A stretch of DNA of 64,000 nt from Castellaniella sp. (GCF_034675845.1 NZ_JAUCCU010000001.1:1612001-1676000), one strand, 5' to 3'. Positions 16,332 through 25,332 are shown, counted from the stretch's first letter. Translations and numbers: made by a program. Notes: generated by a model not told the origin, from the letters alone.

Positions 16332-17522
16332 ATGACTATGGATCGTGCAGGGATCAACGCCCTGATGGAAATCACCTCGCGCCCGGATCTGGTGTTTGTC
16401 AGCGGACAGGGGGCTTGGCTGCAGGATAATGCGGGCAAGCGCTATCTGGACTTTATCCAGGGCTGGGCGGTTAATTCGCTGGGGCATAATCCGGCCCCGA
16501 TGGTGCAGGCGTTGGAAACTCAGTCGCGCCTGCTGATCAATCCGTCACCGGCTTTTTATAACCAGCCTTCGATAGACCTGGCCAAGCGCATTGTCCAGGC
16601 GTCGTGCTTTGACCGGGTGTTCTTCGCCAATAGCGGGGCCGAGGCCAACGAAGGCGCCATCAAACTGGCCCGTAAATGGGGCCAGCTGCACCGCCAGGGC
16701 GCTTATAAGATCATCACCTTCGATCATGGTTTTCATGGCCGGACGCTGGCCACCATGTCGGCTTCCGGCAAGGCGGGCTGGGATCGGAAGTTCGCCCCTC
16801 AGGTGGATGGCTTCCCCAAGGCGGATCTGAATGATCTGGACTCCGTGCGCGCCCTGATCGACGACCAGACTGTGGCGGTGATGCTGGAACCAGTCCAGGG
16901 CGAGGCCGGTGTCATCCCGGCCACGCGGGAATTTCTGCAAGACCTGCGCGCCCTGACGCGTGAACGCGGGCTGCTGCTGATCGTGGACGAAGTGCAGACC
17001 GGCATGGGCCGCACTGGCCGCATGTTTGCCTACCAGCATGCGGGGATCGAACCCGACATCATGACGTTGGGCAAGGGCATCGGCGGCGGGGTGCCGCTGG
17101 CGGCTCTGTGTGCCCGCGAGGCTGTCAGCTGCTTCGAGCACGGGGACCAGGGTGGCACCTACAATGGCAATCCCTTGATGACGGCGGTTGGCGTAGCGGT
17201 ATTCGATGCCCTGGCCGCGCCGGGCTTCATGGAAGCCGTCAACGACCGCGCCCAGCAGTTGTCGGTCGGCCTGATGGCCCTGTCGGACAAGTGGGGCATG
17301 CAGGGCGAACGCGGGGCAGGCTTGTTGCGCGCCCTGATCATGGACCGCGACGATGGTCCGGCACTGGTCGAAGCCGCCCGCAACCGCGCGCCCGAAGGCC
17401 TGCTGTTGAATGCTCCGCGTGGCAATCTGCTGCGCTTCATGCCCGCCCTGAATGTTTCCGCCGAAGAAATCGACACCATGCTGGCGTGGCTGGACGAACT
17501 GCTGACGCAGGTGCGCGGCTAG
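16332..17522 (+). CDS. argD: Class III aminotransferase, acetylornithine transaminase-like
   Basis: 396 residues with GGAA before ATG 16332. PLP-dependent fold type I: FFANSGAEANEGAIKLARKW, FDHGFHGRTLATMSASGK, VDEVQTGMGRTGRMFAYQ, and the PLP lysine in MTLGKGIGGGVPLAAL. It probably converts N-acetylornithine and 2-oxoglutarate in arginine synthesis, as ArgD-like genes do in related bacteria. No other arg gene is adjacent, so another omega-amino acid cannot be excluded. Confidence 0.85.
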   Translation: MTMDRAGINALMEITSRPDLVFVSGQGAWLQDNAGKRYLDFIQGWAVNSLGHNPAPMVQALETQSRLLINPSPAFYNQPSIDLAKRIVQASCFDRVFFANSGAEANEGAIKLARKWGQLHRQGAYKIITFDHGFHGRTLATMSASGKAGWDRKFAPQVDGFPKADLNDLDSVRALIDDQTVAVMLEPVQGEAGVIPATREFLQDLRALTRERGLLLIVDEVQTGMGRTGRMFAYQHAGIEPDIMTLGKGIGGGVPLAALCAREAVSCFEHGDQGGTYNGNPLMTAVGVAVFDALAAPGFMEAVNDRAQQLSVGLMALSDKWGMQGERGAGLLRALIMDRDDGPALVEAARNRAPEGLLLNAPRGNLLRFMPALNVSAEEIDTMLAWLDELLTQVRG

Positions 17523-17528
17523 GCGGGC

Positions 17529-17942
17529 TTACGCCCAGTTGTCCAGTTTCAGCCCGGGAATACGTTGGAATTCCCGGGTATTGTTGGTCACCAGACAGGT
17601 GTCCAAGGCGAGTGCGTGGGCAGCGATCAGCATATCCAGCGGGCCGATCGGAGTGCCCTGGCTTTCTAGTGTGGTGCGCAGTTGCCCGTAATGCCACATG
17701 GCCTGGGCGTCAAACGCCAGAATATCCAGCGGGGCCAGGAATTTTTCCAGCGCCTGGTGGTTGCGTGTGGCCCCGCTTTTGGCCACTCCGAAGGCGAGTT
17801 CGGCCCCAGTGATGCTGGAGATGGCTACATCGCCGATTTGCAAGCCCTGGAAATGCTGGAAGATGGCCGGTGGTTTGCGATTGATGATGTAAATGCAGAT
17901 ATTGGTGTCCAGCAGATACCGAGGGACAGACGGCTGGATCAT
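17529..17942 (-). CDS. vapC: VapC-type PIN-domain ribonuclease toxin
   Basis: 137 residues. PIN-domain acidic residues are in YLLDTNICIYI, SSITGAELAFG and PLDMLIAAHALAL, with the closing LVTNNTREFQRI. VapC toxins cut specific RNAs, often initiator tRNA or rRNA, and are neutralised by VapB. Its start overlaps the vapB stop by 4 bp (ATGA), so translation is coupled. Confidence 0.93.
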   Translation of the reverse strand: MIQPSVPRYLLDTNICIYIINRKPPAIFQHFQGLQIGDVAISSITGAELAFGVAKSGATRNHQALEKFLAPLDILAFDAQAMWHYGQLRTTLESQGTPIGPLDMLIAAHALALDTCLVTNNTREFQRIPGLKLDNWA

Positions 17943-18178
17943 GGCAGCAGCGGGGATCGGGGTTGCTGTTCGGTGGGTTGTTCGCGCACCAGGGTAAAGC
18001 CCGGTTCAAAGTCGTCCAGGGCCTGCTGCATGATTTCCCAGGGGGCATCGGTTGGCAACAATAAAACGCCATTGCCCAGGCGGCGGGCAATCACGGTGTC
18101 GCAGTTAAAACGCAGGTCTTTAGGCAGACGCACGGCCTGGCTGCGACCTGACATGAATATTTTGGCAAGGCTGCTCAT
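17939..18178 (-). CDS. vapB: VapB-type antitoxin
   Basis: 79 residues; ATG 18178 follows GGAG. The N-terminus is a swapped-hairpin (AbrB-like) DNA-binding domain (AKIFMSGRSQAVRLPKDLRF), followed by an acidic, flexible toxin-binding tail. It should bind the palindromes just upstream and repress the operon with VapC. A plus-strand frame across it has no family features. Confidence 0.92.
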   Translation of the reverse strand: MSSLAKIFMSGRSQAVRLPKDLRFNCDTVIARRLGNGVLLLPTDAPWEIMQQALDDFEPGFTLVREQPTEQQPRSPLLP

Positions 18179-18206
18179 GGTGGCTCCGCTTTTGGTATTT
18201 GCTTGA

Positions 18207-18225
18207 TACCAATGGTATATACCAT
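18207..18225. promoter_or_regulatory. Overlapping palindromes: vapBC operator
   Basis: ATGGTATATACCAT (18212-18225) is a perfect 14-bp palindrome and overlaps TACCAATGGTA (18207-18217), 29 bp upstream of vapB. Paired TACC/GGTA half-sites of this kind are the usual VapB-VapC autoregulatory target. Confidence 0.7.
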
Positions 18226-18308
18226 GTGCCTGGCCGTCAATCCCCCGCAAACCGATTGTGCATCGTGCGCGATGATCCGCCAGGCCGCTTAGGCCTTGGC
18301 CCCGTGTA

Positions 18309-18582
18309 TTACCGGGGTGCAGTTTCGTTGATGATGTCCAGGCATTGGTGGCGCCGCCAGATGTCTTCCTTGACCTGTTCTTGGGCGTCGAACAGCACTT
18401 TGTATTGGCAGACCAGAAAATTATTGGATTCGGGCATGGCCAGTTTGATGTGGTAGTTCCATACCGAGCCACTGGCTTGAGCGCCTGCGGGCACCACCCT
18501 GAGCGGCATGCCGGGGGCCGCCTGCCATCAGGCAGGTTGCGCCAAGGGTCGCAAGGGCGCGGATGGATGGGTGTCTGTTCAT
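18309..18582 (-). pseudogene. Small secreted protein, frameshifted
   Basis: A start at 18582 opens a signal-peptide-like sequence (MNRHPSIRALATLGATCLMAGG), after which the frame goes astray. The continuation lies one frame over from 18509 (SGSVWNYHIKLAMPESNNF, VLFDAQEQVKEDIWRRHQC) to TAA 18309. Removing one G from the G5 run at 18513-18517 joins both into a ~90-residue exported protein. I recognise no family. Either a real pseudogene or a one-base sequence error. Confidence 0.5.
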
Positions 18583-18584
18583 GC

Positions 18585-19148
18585 TCATCCCATCGTGTAG
18601 GCGCTGGTCAGGCTGTCTTCCAGCTCGTCATTCAGCGGCAGGGCATCGGGGGTCAGCGGCGTGTAGCCTGATGCGTCGCTGTTTTGGGATGGCGCATCGG
18701 ACGGTGAAAAGACGCCCATGCCGTCGCCGTCATCAGCATCCGTGTCCGGCAGCGAAAAACTTGTTGTGTCGCTTTCCCCTTTCGCATTCTGCGCCAGCAT
18801 GGCATCCAGCGTGGGCAGTTCGCCATCGTGTTGGAACATGAAACTGGCCGCCCCCATACCGCCGTCGTCCAGGCCGTCCAGGCTGAAACCGGTCTCCAGG
18901 GTGACCGCTGCGTCATCAACGGTCGCGCCGCCGGTCACCTTCAGGGTGATGGTGGTCGTGCCGTCCGCCAGGGTGCCAGTCCAGGTGCCGCCGCCGCTGT
19001 CGGTCCATGTCCCTTTCAGCGAGACCATGTCGTCCGCGCTGCCCTGGATCGTCAGTGAGCCAGTGCCTGAACCCAGGATGGCCTTGACCTGCTCCGGGGC
19101 CAGCTCGGTGATCTGGTTGGCACCGTTGATCCCCAGGTCGATGATCAC
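18585..19148 (-). pseudogene. C-terminal remnant of a large adhesin-like surface protein
   Basis: About 188 codons of acidic, Gly/Asp/Thr-rich sequence (VIIDLGINGANQITEL, MVSLKGTWTDSGGGTWTG, LPDTDADDGDGMGVFS) with a polar tail of the kind found at the C-terminus of type I-secreted adhesins. There is no start codon of its own; the upstream part is cut at about 19149, exactly where an IS2-like inverted repeat begins. Confidence 0.6.
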
Positions 19149-19560
19149 TGGATCGGCCCCCTGAAACACCGGACACAGCCACTCACTTAAAATAGCAGGT
19201 AGGCATACGACTGTGTTTATGACCAACAGCAAGCAGGAAGTGATGGAATTACTGACCCAGCCGGAACGCCGACGGCGCTGGTCGGTGGAGTAGAAGCTGG
19301 CCATGGTGCGCGAGAGCAACGAGTCTGTGAAACCCTCGGCGTGGCGCGCTCGAATATGGCAGTCAGGCTGGCTCGATCAGACGCCGCAGCAGATTGAGTG
19401 GCTGAGCGATAACGGCTCGGGCTACATCGCCGCCAAGACGCGGGAGTTTGCCAGACGCATTGGCCTGAAACCGCTGACCACGCCCGTGCGCAGCCCCCAG
19501 AGCAATGGCATGGCCGAGAGCTTCGTGAAGACGATCAAGCGTGACTATATTTTGTGTGAT
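19149..19560 (+). mobile_element. Internally deleted IS2-like (IS3 family) element
   Basis: The left end TGGATCGGCCCCCTGAA resembles the IS2 terminal repeat. A short orfA start (ATG 19219, QEVMELLTQPERRRRWSVE) ends in an internal TAG. It jumps directly to the C-terminal third of the IS2-type orfB (IEWLSDNGSGYIAAKTREFA, RSPQSNGMAESFVKTIKRDY). The HTH tail, most of the catalytic core and the right end are missing, so it cannot move itself. Confidence 0.8.
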
Positions 19561-19617
19561 TGTTTTAATCATGTGAATATTACATAAATAGACATGCTTT
19601 TTCGATGGCCATCATGC

Positions 19618-19656
19618 AAAAGCCGCTGGACCTTGGGTAGGGTCCAGCGGCTTTTT
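19618..19656 (-). terminator. Terminator of glcB
   Basis: AAAAGCCGCTGGACC and GGTCCAGCGGCTTTTT form a long perfect stem with an 8-base loop, 21 bp beyond the glcB stop. A/T tracts on both sides allow bidirectional action. Confidence 0.85.
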
Positions 19657-19676
19657 AGTGGCGTAGAAAAATCGAT

Positions 19677-21848
19677 TTATGCCTGGGCGAGTTCTGCCTT
19701 TTTCACCTGTCGCCAGTGGTGCAATAGCGGTTCGGTGTAGCCGTTGGGCTGTTCCAGACCCTTGAAGATCAGATCGCTGGCGGCCTTGAAGGCGCAGGAC
19801 GTATCGAAGTGGCCATCCATGGGCTCGTAGGCGTCGTCACTTGCGTTTTGCTGATCGACCACGGCGGCCATGCGGCGCAGGGTTGCTTCTACCTGGGCCT
19901 GGTTGGTGATGCCATGCAACAGCCAGTTGGCGATGTGTTGGCTGGAAATTCGCAGGGTGGCGCGATCTTCCATCAGGCCGACATCGTGGATGTCGGGGAC
20001 TTTGGAGCAGCCCACGCCTTGGTCGATCCAGCGCACCACGTAGCCCAGAATGCCTTGGCAATTGTTGTCGAGTTCCTGTTGGACTTGCTTGGGCGTCCAG
20101 GTGGGGGCGGCGGTGACCGGCACGGTCAGGATGCGGTCGGTGTAATCCTGGTGTTGGGTTTCCAGGGTTTTCTGGACTTCGACCACATCGACCTGATGAT
20201 AGTGCAGGGCGTGCAGCGTGGCGGCGGTAGGGGATGGCACCCAGGCGGTGTTGCCGCCGGCTTTGACGTGGTTGATTTTCTGTTCGAGCATGGCGGCCAT
20301 CAGGTCGGGCATGGCCCACATGCCCTTGCCGATCTGGGCGTGGCCGCGCAGGCCGCATTCCAGGCCGGTCTGGACGTTGTTCAGTTCGTAGGCCTGAATC
20401 CAGGCCTGGGATTTCATGTCGCCCTTGCGCACCATGGCGCCGGCCCGCATCGAGGTATGCATTTCGTCGCCGGTGCGATCCAGAAAGCCGGTATTGATGA
20501 AGACGACGCGCTCGGTGGCGGCGGCGATGCAGGCCTTGAGGTTGACGCTGGTGCGGCGTTCCTCGTCCATGATGCCCATTTTGACGGTGTTGGGCGCCAA
20601 GCCCAGCAGTTGTTCGACACGGCTGAAGATTTCGCTGGCAAAGGCGACTTCGTCGGGGCCGTGCATTTTTGGCTTGACGATGTAGATGGAGCCGGTGCGG
20701 GAGTTCTTGCGGGCTTTCAGGTCATGGATGGCGATCAGCGAGGTGCAGACGGCGTCCAGAATGCCTTCGGGGATTTCGTGGCCGTCGCGATCGAGGATGG
20801 CCGGATTGGTCATCAGGTGGCCGACGTTGCGCACAAACATCAGGGACCGGCCATGCAGGCTGGCGGCGCTGCCGTCGCGGGCCGTGTATTCGCGGTCCGG
20901 GTTCAGGCGGCGGGTGACGGTCTTGCCGTTTTTCAGTAGGTCTTCGGTCAGGTCGCCCTTCATCAGGCCCAGCCAGTTGCGGTAGGCGACGACCTTATCG
21001 TCGGCGTCCACGGCAGCCACGGAGTCTTCGCAATCCATGATGGTGGTCAGGGCGGATTCGACGACCACGTCCTTGATGTGGGCCGCGTCGGTTTGGCCGA
21101 TGGGGTGGTTGGCGTCGAATTGAATTTCGAAGTGCAGGCCATGATGGCGGAACACCAGCGCCTGGGGGGCGGCGGCGTCGCCGCGATGGCCCAAAAAGGC
21201 GTCGGGCTGGGCCAGCCCGGTGGTGCTGCCGTTTTTCAGGGTGACTTGGAGTGTGCCGTTGACCACGGCGTAGCCGGAGGCGTCGCTGTGCGTCCCCTGC
21301 GCCAGGGCGATGCTGTCGTCCAGGAAGTGGCGGGCGAAGGCGATGACGCGTTGGCCACGTACCGGGTTGTAGCCCTTGCCGCGTGCAGCGCCGTCGGTAT
21401 CGGGGATCGCATCGGTGCCATACAGGGCGTCATACAGACTGCCCCAGCGGGCATTGGCGGCATTCAGTGCGTAGCGGGCGTTCATGACCGGCACCACCAG
21501 TTGGGGGCCGACCTGTGCCGTGATTTCGGTGTCGACGTTGGCGGTGGTGACCTTGGTCTGGGCTGGAACGGGCTTCAGGTAGCCGATTTCCTGCAGAAAG
21601 GCACGATAGGCGGCGGGATCGGCGATCGGGCCGGGGTGCTGGTCGTACCAGTCGTCCAGGGCGGTTTGGAGGCGGTCGCGTTCGGCCAGCAGGGCGCGGT
21701 TTTTAGGGGCCAGGTCGTGCACGATGGCGGCCAGGCCTTCCCAGAAGGCGGCGGGCTGTACCCCTGTGCCGGGCAGTGCTTCCTGTTCGAGGAACTGGTG
21801 CAGCACGGCTGCCACCTGGAGGCCATGGCTGGAAATGCGATCGGTCAT
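19677..21848 (-). CDS. glcB: Malate synthase G
   Basis: 723 residues, the standard isoform G length; AAGGA precedes ATG 21848. It condenses glyoxylate with acetyl-CoA to malate. Typical blocks include TTIMDCEDSVAAVDADDKV, SRTGSIYIVKPKMHGPDEV, MGIMDEERRTSVNLKACI and MHTSMRAGAMVRKGDMK. It is the second outlet for glyoxylate made by purine breakdown next to the gcl route, and ends the minus-strand glyoxylate block. Its own terminator and a 175-bp gap to pyk suggest a separate transcript. Confidence 0.97.
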   Translation of the reverse strand: MTDRISSHGLQVAAVLHQFLEQEALPGTGVQPAAFWEGLAAIVHDLAPKNRALLAERDRLQTALDDWYDQHPGPIADPAAYRAFLQEIGYLKPVPAQTKVTTANVDTEITAQVGPQLVVPVMNARYALNAANARWGSLYDALYGTDAIPDTDGAARGKGYNPVRGQRVIAFARHFLDDSIALAQGTHSDASGYAVVNGTLQVTLKNGSTTGLAQPDAFLGHRGDAAAPQALVFRHHGLHFEIQFDANHPIGQTDAAHIKDVVVESALTTIMDCEDSVAAVDADDKVVAYRNWLGLMKGDLTEDLLKNGKTVTRRLNPDREYTARDGSAASLHGRSLMFVRNVGHLMTNPAILDRDGHEIPEGILDAVCTSLIAIHDLKARKNSRTGSIYIVKPKMHGPDEVAFASEIFSRVEQLLGLAPNTVKMGIMDEERRTSVNLKACIAAATERVVFINTGFLDRTGDEMHTSMRAGAMVRKGDMKSQAWIQAYELNNVQTGLECGLRGHAQIGKGMWAMPDLMAAMLEQKINHVKAGGNTAWVPSPTAATLHALHYHQVDVVEVQKTLETQHQDYTDRILTVPVTAAPTWTPKQVQQELDNNCQGILGYVVRWIDQGVGCSKVPDIHDVGLMEDRATLRISSQHIANWLLHGITNQAQVEATLRRMAAVVDQQNASDDAYEPMDGHFDTSCAFKAASDLIFKGLEQPNGYTEPLLHHWRQVKKAELAQA

Positions 21849-21970
21849 GATGGTCCTTGGGTAATCGAAGATCAATCCTGGGATTATAGGCAGTCTTCTA
21901 TAAGAGTTAAAGGGCCAGACTTTCGTTTTTTGTTTCCGTTTTTCCGGCTAAGGCCTTGCTGCCACAAAGA

Positions 21971-21998
21971 AAAAAGCCCGCTGACAGGGCAGCGGGCG
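21971..21998 (-). terminator. Terminator of the gcl-hyi-glxR-glxK-glcG-pyk block
   Basis: On the minus strand CCCGCTG and CAGCGGG pair around a six-base loop and run into a U-rich tract, about 25 bp after the pyk stop. Confidence 0.8.
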
Positions 21999-22023
21999 GG
22001 GTATATGCGGGTTTGGATACTGC

Positions 22024-23448
22024 TTATTCGGATGCGACCTGGGTGATGTGCAGCAGGTTGGTGCTGCCGCTGCGGCCAAATGGCAGCCCCGCGATGACGA
22101 TCAGGGTATCGCCTGTTGCCGCCAGACCGGATTGCTGGGCGGCCTGGGTGGCGCAGGCGATCATCTCGCTGGATTCGTGCAGTTGCTTGGGAAAATGCAC
22201 CGGGTGCACCCCCCAGGCCAGGGTCAGACGGCGGGCCGTGCGTTGTTCCGATGTCAGGGCCAGGATGGGGGAGGTGGGCCTTTCGCGGCTGGCCCTCAGG
22301 GCGCTGAAACCGGATGCGGTATAGGCCACGGTGGCAGCGGGCTGCAGCAGACCGGCCACGCGGCGCAGGGCGCAGCAGATGGCGTCTGGAATATTGGCTT
22401 CAGCCGGGCTGTGGGTGGCATCCAGGTTGCTGCGCCAAGCGGGGTCGGCCTCGATTTCGCCGATGATGTGGTTCATGATGGTGACGGCTTCGACCGGATA
22501 TTGGCCGGAGGCGGATTCCGCCGACAGCATGACGGCGTCCGCCCCGCTGTAGACAGCCGTGGCCACGTCGGATGCTTCGGCCCGCGTGGGTACGGGCGAG
22601 GTAATCATCGATTCGAGCATCTGCGTGGCGACGACTACGGGCTTGCCTGCCGCGCGGGCGTGGCGCACGATGCGCTGTTGCAGCACGGGGACGCGCTGGG
22701 GAGGCAGTTCGACCCCCAAGTCGCCGCGTGCCACCATGATGCCGTCGGCTTGTTCGATGATGGCATCCAGGTGTTCGATGGCGGCGGGTTTTTCCAGCTT
22801 TGCCATGATCCAGGCCTGATCGCCGATCAGGGCGCGCGCTTCGACGATGTCTTCTGGACGCTGCACAAAAGACAGCGCGACCCAGTCCACGCCCAGCGAC
22901 AGGCCAAAGGCCAGATCGGCGCGGTCTTTTTCCGTCAATGGGGAAATCGGCAAGATGACGCCAGGTACATTGACGCCCTTGCGGTCGGATAGCGGGCCGC
23001 CCACCAGGACGGTGGTGTCGGCAAAATCCGGGCCGTGGCGCTCGACGCGCAGGCGCAGCTTGCCGTCGTCCAGCAGCAGGTCGGTGCCGTCTTCCAGGGC
23101 GGCGAAGATTTCCGGGTGCGGCAAATGGGCGCGCTGGATGCTGCCTTCGGTGGGGTCCAGGTCCAGGCGGAATGGCTGGCCCGCCTGCAGGGTGATTTTG
23201 CCGCCGGCGATTTTGCCGACTCGCAGCTTGGGGCCTTGCAGGTCCATCAGGATGCCGATGGGGCGGCCAATGTCCTGTTCGATCTGGCGGATGATGCGGT
23301 AGCGCTCGGCGTGGTCTTCGTGGCTGCCGTGGCTGAAGTTCAGCCGGAATACGTTGGCCCCGGCGTCGATCAGGGCGCGGATTTGTTCTGGGGTTGAGCT
23401 GGCGGGGCCCAGGGTCGCCAGAATGCGGGCGCGGCGTTCGGTGTTCAT
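22024..23448 (-). CDS. pyk: Pyruvate kinase
   Basis: 474 residues with AAGGACA inside the preceding gene as ribosome-binding site. Motifs include ANVFRLNFSHGSHEDH, MDLQGPKLRVG, the active-site region IMAKLEKPAAIEHLDAI and MVARGDLGVELPPQRVP. It makes ATP and pyruvate from PEP. Its start overlaps glcG by 4 bp, tying it to the glyoxylate genes: glycerate 2-kinase upstream gives 2-phosphoglycerate, two steps before pyruvate. It may be a pathway-dedicated isozyme. Confidence 0.96.
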   Translation of the reverse strand: MNTERRARILATLGPASSTPEQIRALIDAGANVFRLNFSHGSHEDHAERYRIIRQIEQDIGRPIGILMDLQGPKLRVGKIAGGKITLQAGQPFRLDLDPTEGSIQRAHLPHPEIFAALEDGTDLLLDDGKLRLRVERHGPDFADTTVLVGGPLSDRKGVNVPGVILPISPLTEKDRADLAFGLSLGVDWVALSFVQRPEDIVEARALIGDQAWIMAKLEKPAAIEHLDAIIEQADGIMVARGDLGVELPPQRVPVLQQRIVRHARAAGKPVVVATQMLESMITSPVPTRAEASDVATAVYSGADAVMLSAESASGQYPVEAVTIMNHIIGEIEADPAWRSNLDATHSPAEANIPDAICCALRRVAGLLQPAATVAYTASGFSALRASRERPTSPILALTSEQRTARRLTLAWGVHPVHFPKQLHESSEMIACATQAAQQSGLAATGDTLIVIAGLPFGRSGSTNLLHITQVASE

Positions 23449-23888
23449 GCCGGTTGTCCTTGATAGAGATGCTCGGCCAGGTGGCCGGGGCCGTCCAGAG
23501 CGGCGACGCCTGCGCGGGCGACTTGGGCGTCCTGGCCGGCCTGTACGCCGGACACGCCGACGGCGCCGACGACTTGATTGTCGTAATAAATGGGTTCGCC
23601 GCCTTCCAGGGGGACGACCGGCATGGACAGGGCGGCGATGCGACCCTGGTTGACCATGTCTTCGTAGACCTTGCTGGGTTTGCCGCTGAGGACGCAGGCG
23701 CGGGCCTTGTCGGGGGCAACCATGGCGCTCATGATGGGGGCGGCATCCATGCGTTGCAGCCAGAGGGGGTAGCCACCGGCGTCACAGATGGCGATGCTGA
23801 CGTTCCAGCCGTTCTGACGGGCTTCGGCCTCGGCGGCGATGGCCATGCGGCGGGCGTCGTCCAGGGTCAGGACACGAATTGTTTTCAT
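23445..23888 (-). CDS. glcG: GlcG/HbpS-family protein
   Basis: 147 residues, AAGGAG before ATG 23888. The family pattern is clear: LDDARRMAIAAEAEARQNGW, VSIAICDAGGYPLWLQRMD, APIMSAMVAPDKARACVL, MPVVPLEGGEPIYYDNQVVG and GAVGVSGVQAGQDAQVAR. Relatives bind haem or corrinoid or are of unknown role, and commonly accompany glycolate and glyoxylate genes. Translationally coupled to pyk. Confidence 0.88.
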   Translation of the reverse strand: MKTIRVLTLDDARRMAIAAEAEARQNGWNVSIAICDAGGYPLWLQRMDAAPIMSAMVAPDKARACVLSGKPSKVYEDMVNQGRIAALSMPVVPLEGGEPIYYDNQVVGAVGVSGVQAGQDAQVARAGVAALDGPGHLAEHLYQGQPA

Positions 23889-23915
23889 GCAGTGTCTCCT
23901 TCTAGGGGCCTTTGA

Positions 23916-25175
23916 TCAGAGGATCAGAAAGGCGCGAAAATCATTGACGTTGGTCAGGGTAGGGCCGGTGATCAGGGAATCACCGAGTCGTTCGAAAAAA
24001 CCGTGGCCGTCGTTGTCGTCCAGGTGGGTGTGTGGCGGCATGCCGATGGCCCAGGCGCGACTGAGGGTGTCGGGGGTGATCAGGGCGCCGGCGATTTCTT
24101 CCTGGCCGTCTACGCCGTCGGTGTCGCCTGCCAGGCCGTAGACCCGGTCGGTGCCGTCCAGGGCGATGGCGGCTGACAACAGGCATTCGACATTGCGTCC
24201 GCCGCGCCCTTGGCCGCGCACGGTGACGGTGGTTTCGCCCCCGGACAACAGCACGCAGGGGGCGGGGACGGGCTGGTTGTGGGCGCGCACCTGCAGGGCG
24301 ATTCCGGCCAGGACCTTGCCTACATCGCAGGCTTCGCCCTCGATGCGGTCGCCCAGCAGCACGGGGGTGATACCGGCTTTGCGGGCCACGTCGGCGGCGG
24401 CTTCCAGCGCCAACTGGGGGGTCGCGATCAGGTGGGTTTCCACGCGGGCCAGCCGTGGGTCGCCGGGCTTCAGGGTTTCGCCTGCACCGGATTCCAGCAG
24501 TTGGCGCGCGCCGGCGGGCAGATCGATCTGGTAGCGGCGCACAATGTCCAGCGCGTCGGCGCAGGTGCTGGGGTCGGCCACGGTGGGGCCGGAGGCGATG
24601 TCGCAGGGCTGGTCGCCGGGTACATCGGAAATCAAGAGGTTTACCACCTGGGCCGGGGCGCAGGCAGCCGCCAGGCGCCCGCCCTTGATGCCCGACAGGT
24701 GGCGGCGCACGCAGTTCATCTCGGATATCGTGGCACCGGATTTCAGCAGGGCGCGATTGATGGATTGTTTGTCGGCCAGGGTGACGCCTGCGCCAGGCAC
24801 CGGCAGCAACGACGAACCGCCGCCGGAAATCAGGCAGATGACGAGATCATCGGCAGTCAGCCCCTGGACTTGTTGAAACAGGCGCTGGGCGGCACGCTCG
24901 CCGGCCTCGTCGGGGACCGGGTGGGCGGCTTCGATGATTTCCAGGCGCTGGCAGGGCACGGCATAGCCGTAGCGCGTGACCACCACGCCTTCCAGCGGGC
25001 CGTTCCAGTGTTGCTCAAAGGCCTGGGCCATGGCGGCGGACGCCTTGCCCGCGCCGATGACGATGGTGCGGCCCTTTGGGGGCGGCGGCAGGAAGGCGGG
25101 GATGCAGTGTTCGGGCTGGGCGGCGCGCACGGCGGCCTGGAACATGCGGGTCAGAAGATCGCGGGGCTCGGTCAT
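23916..25175 (-). CDS. Glycerate 2-kinase (MOFRL family)
   Basis: 419 residues from ATG 25175; earlier in-frame ATGs lack a good ribosome-binding site. It matches GckA/TtuD-type kinases: TIVIGAGKASAAMAQAFEQ, LVICLISGGGSSLLPVPG, MNCVRRHLSGIKGGRLA, LLSGGETTVTVRGQGRGGRN and AGDTDGVDGQEE. These kinases phosphorylate D-glycerate to 2-phosphoglycerate. It follows glxR in the route glyoxylate, tartronate semialdehyde, glycerate, 2-phosphoglycerate. The 170-bp gap before it contains strong secondary structure. Confidence 0.94.
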   Translation of the reverse strand: MTEPRDLLTRMFQAAVRAAQPEHCIPAFLPPPPKGRTIVIGAGKASAAMAQAFEQHWNGPLEGVVVTRYGYAVPCQRLEIIEAAHPVPDEAGERAAQRLFQQVQGLTADDLVICLISGGGSSLLPVPGAGVTLADKQSINRALLKSGATISEMNCVRRHLSGIKGGRLAAACAPAQVVNLLISDVPGDQPCDIASGPTVADPSTCADALDIVRRYQIDLPAGARQLLESGAGETLKPGDPRLARVETHLIATPQLALEAAADVARKAGITPVLLGDRIEGEACDVGKVLAGIALQVRAHNQPVPAPCVLLSGGETTVTVRGQGRGGRNVECLLSAAIALDGTDRVYGLAGDTDGVDGQEEIAGALITPDTLSRAWAIGMPPHTHLDDNDGHGFFERLGDSLITGPTLTNVNDFRAFLIL

Positions 25176-25230
25176 GGGCTTCCCTATTGAGGTCATACAA
25201 GGTGGCTGACGATGGTGCGCCATGCCGACC

Positions 25231-25332
25231 AAAGGACAGGGTCCGGGGGTTCAGGCCCTGTCCTTTGATCGAACGGCTGCCCGCCCGGCTGGCTGATGCA
25301 CTCGGACTCCGGTGAGTGCAAAGCCGGGCGGG
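25231..25332 (-). other. Two adjacent long hairpins between glxR and the glycerate kinase gene
   Basis: Hairpin one pairs 25231-25241 (AAAGGACAGGG) with 25256-25266. Hairpin two pairs 25280-25290 (CCCGCCCGGCT) with 25322-25332 and has an inner 7-bp stem (25297-25303 with 25314-25320). There is no U-run. Possible roles are RNA processing, differential mRNA stability or a dispersed palindromic element. Confidence 0.55.

Noticed and set aside
19809..20939. 376-codon plus-strand frame rich in Gly, Ala, Asp and His
   Set aside because: Antisense to malate synthase G; long antisense frames are common in GC-rich genes and this has the usual biased composition.
24210..25190. 326-codon plus-strand frame
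   Set aside because: Antisense to the glycerate 2-kinase gene, repetitive Gly/His/Gln composition, no recognisable domain.
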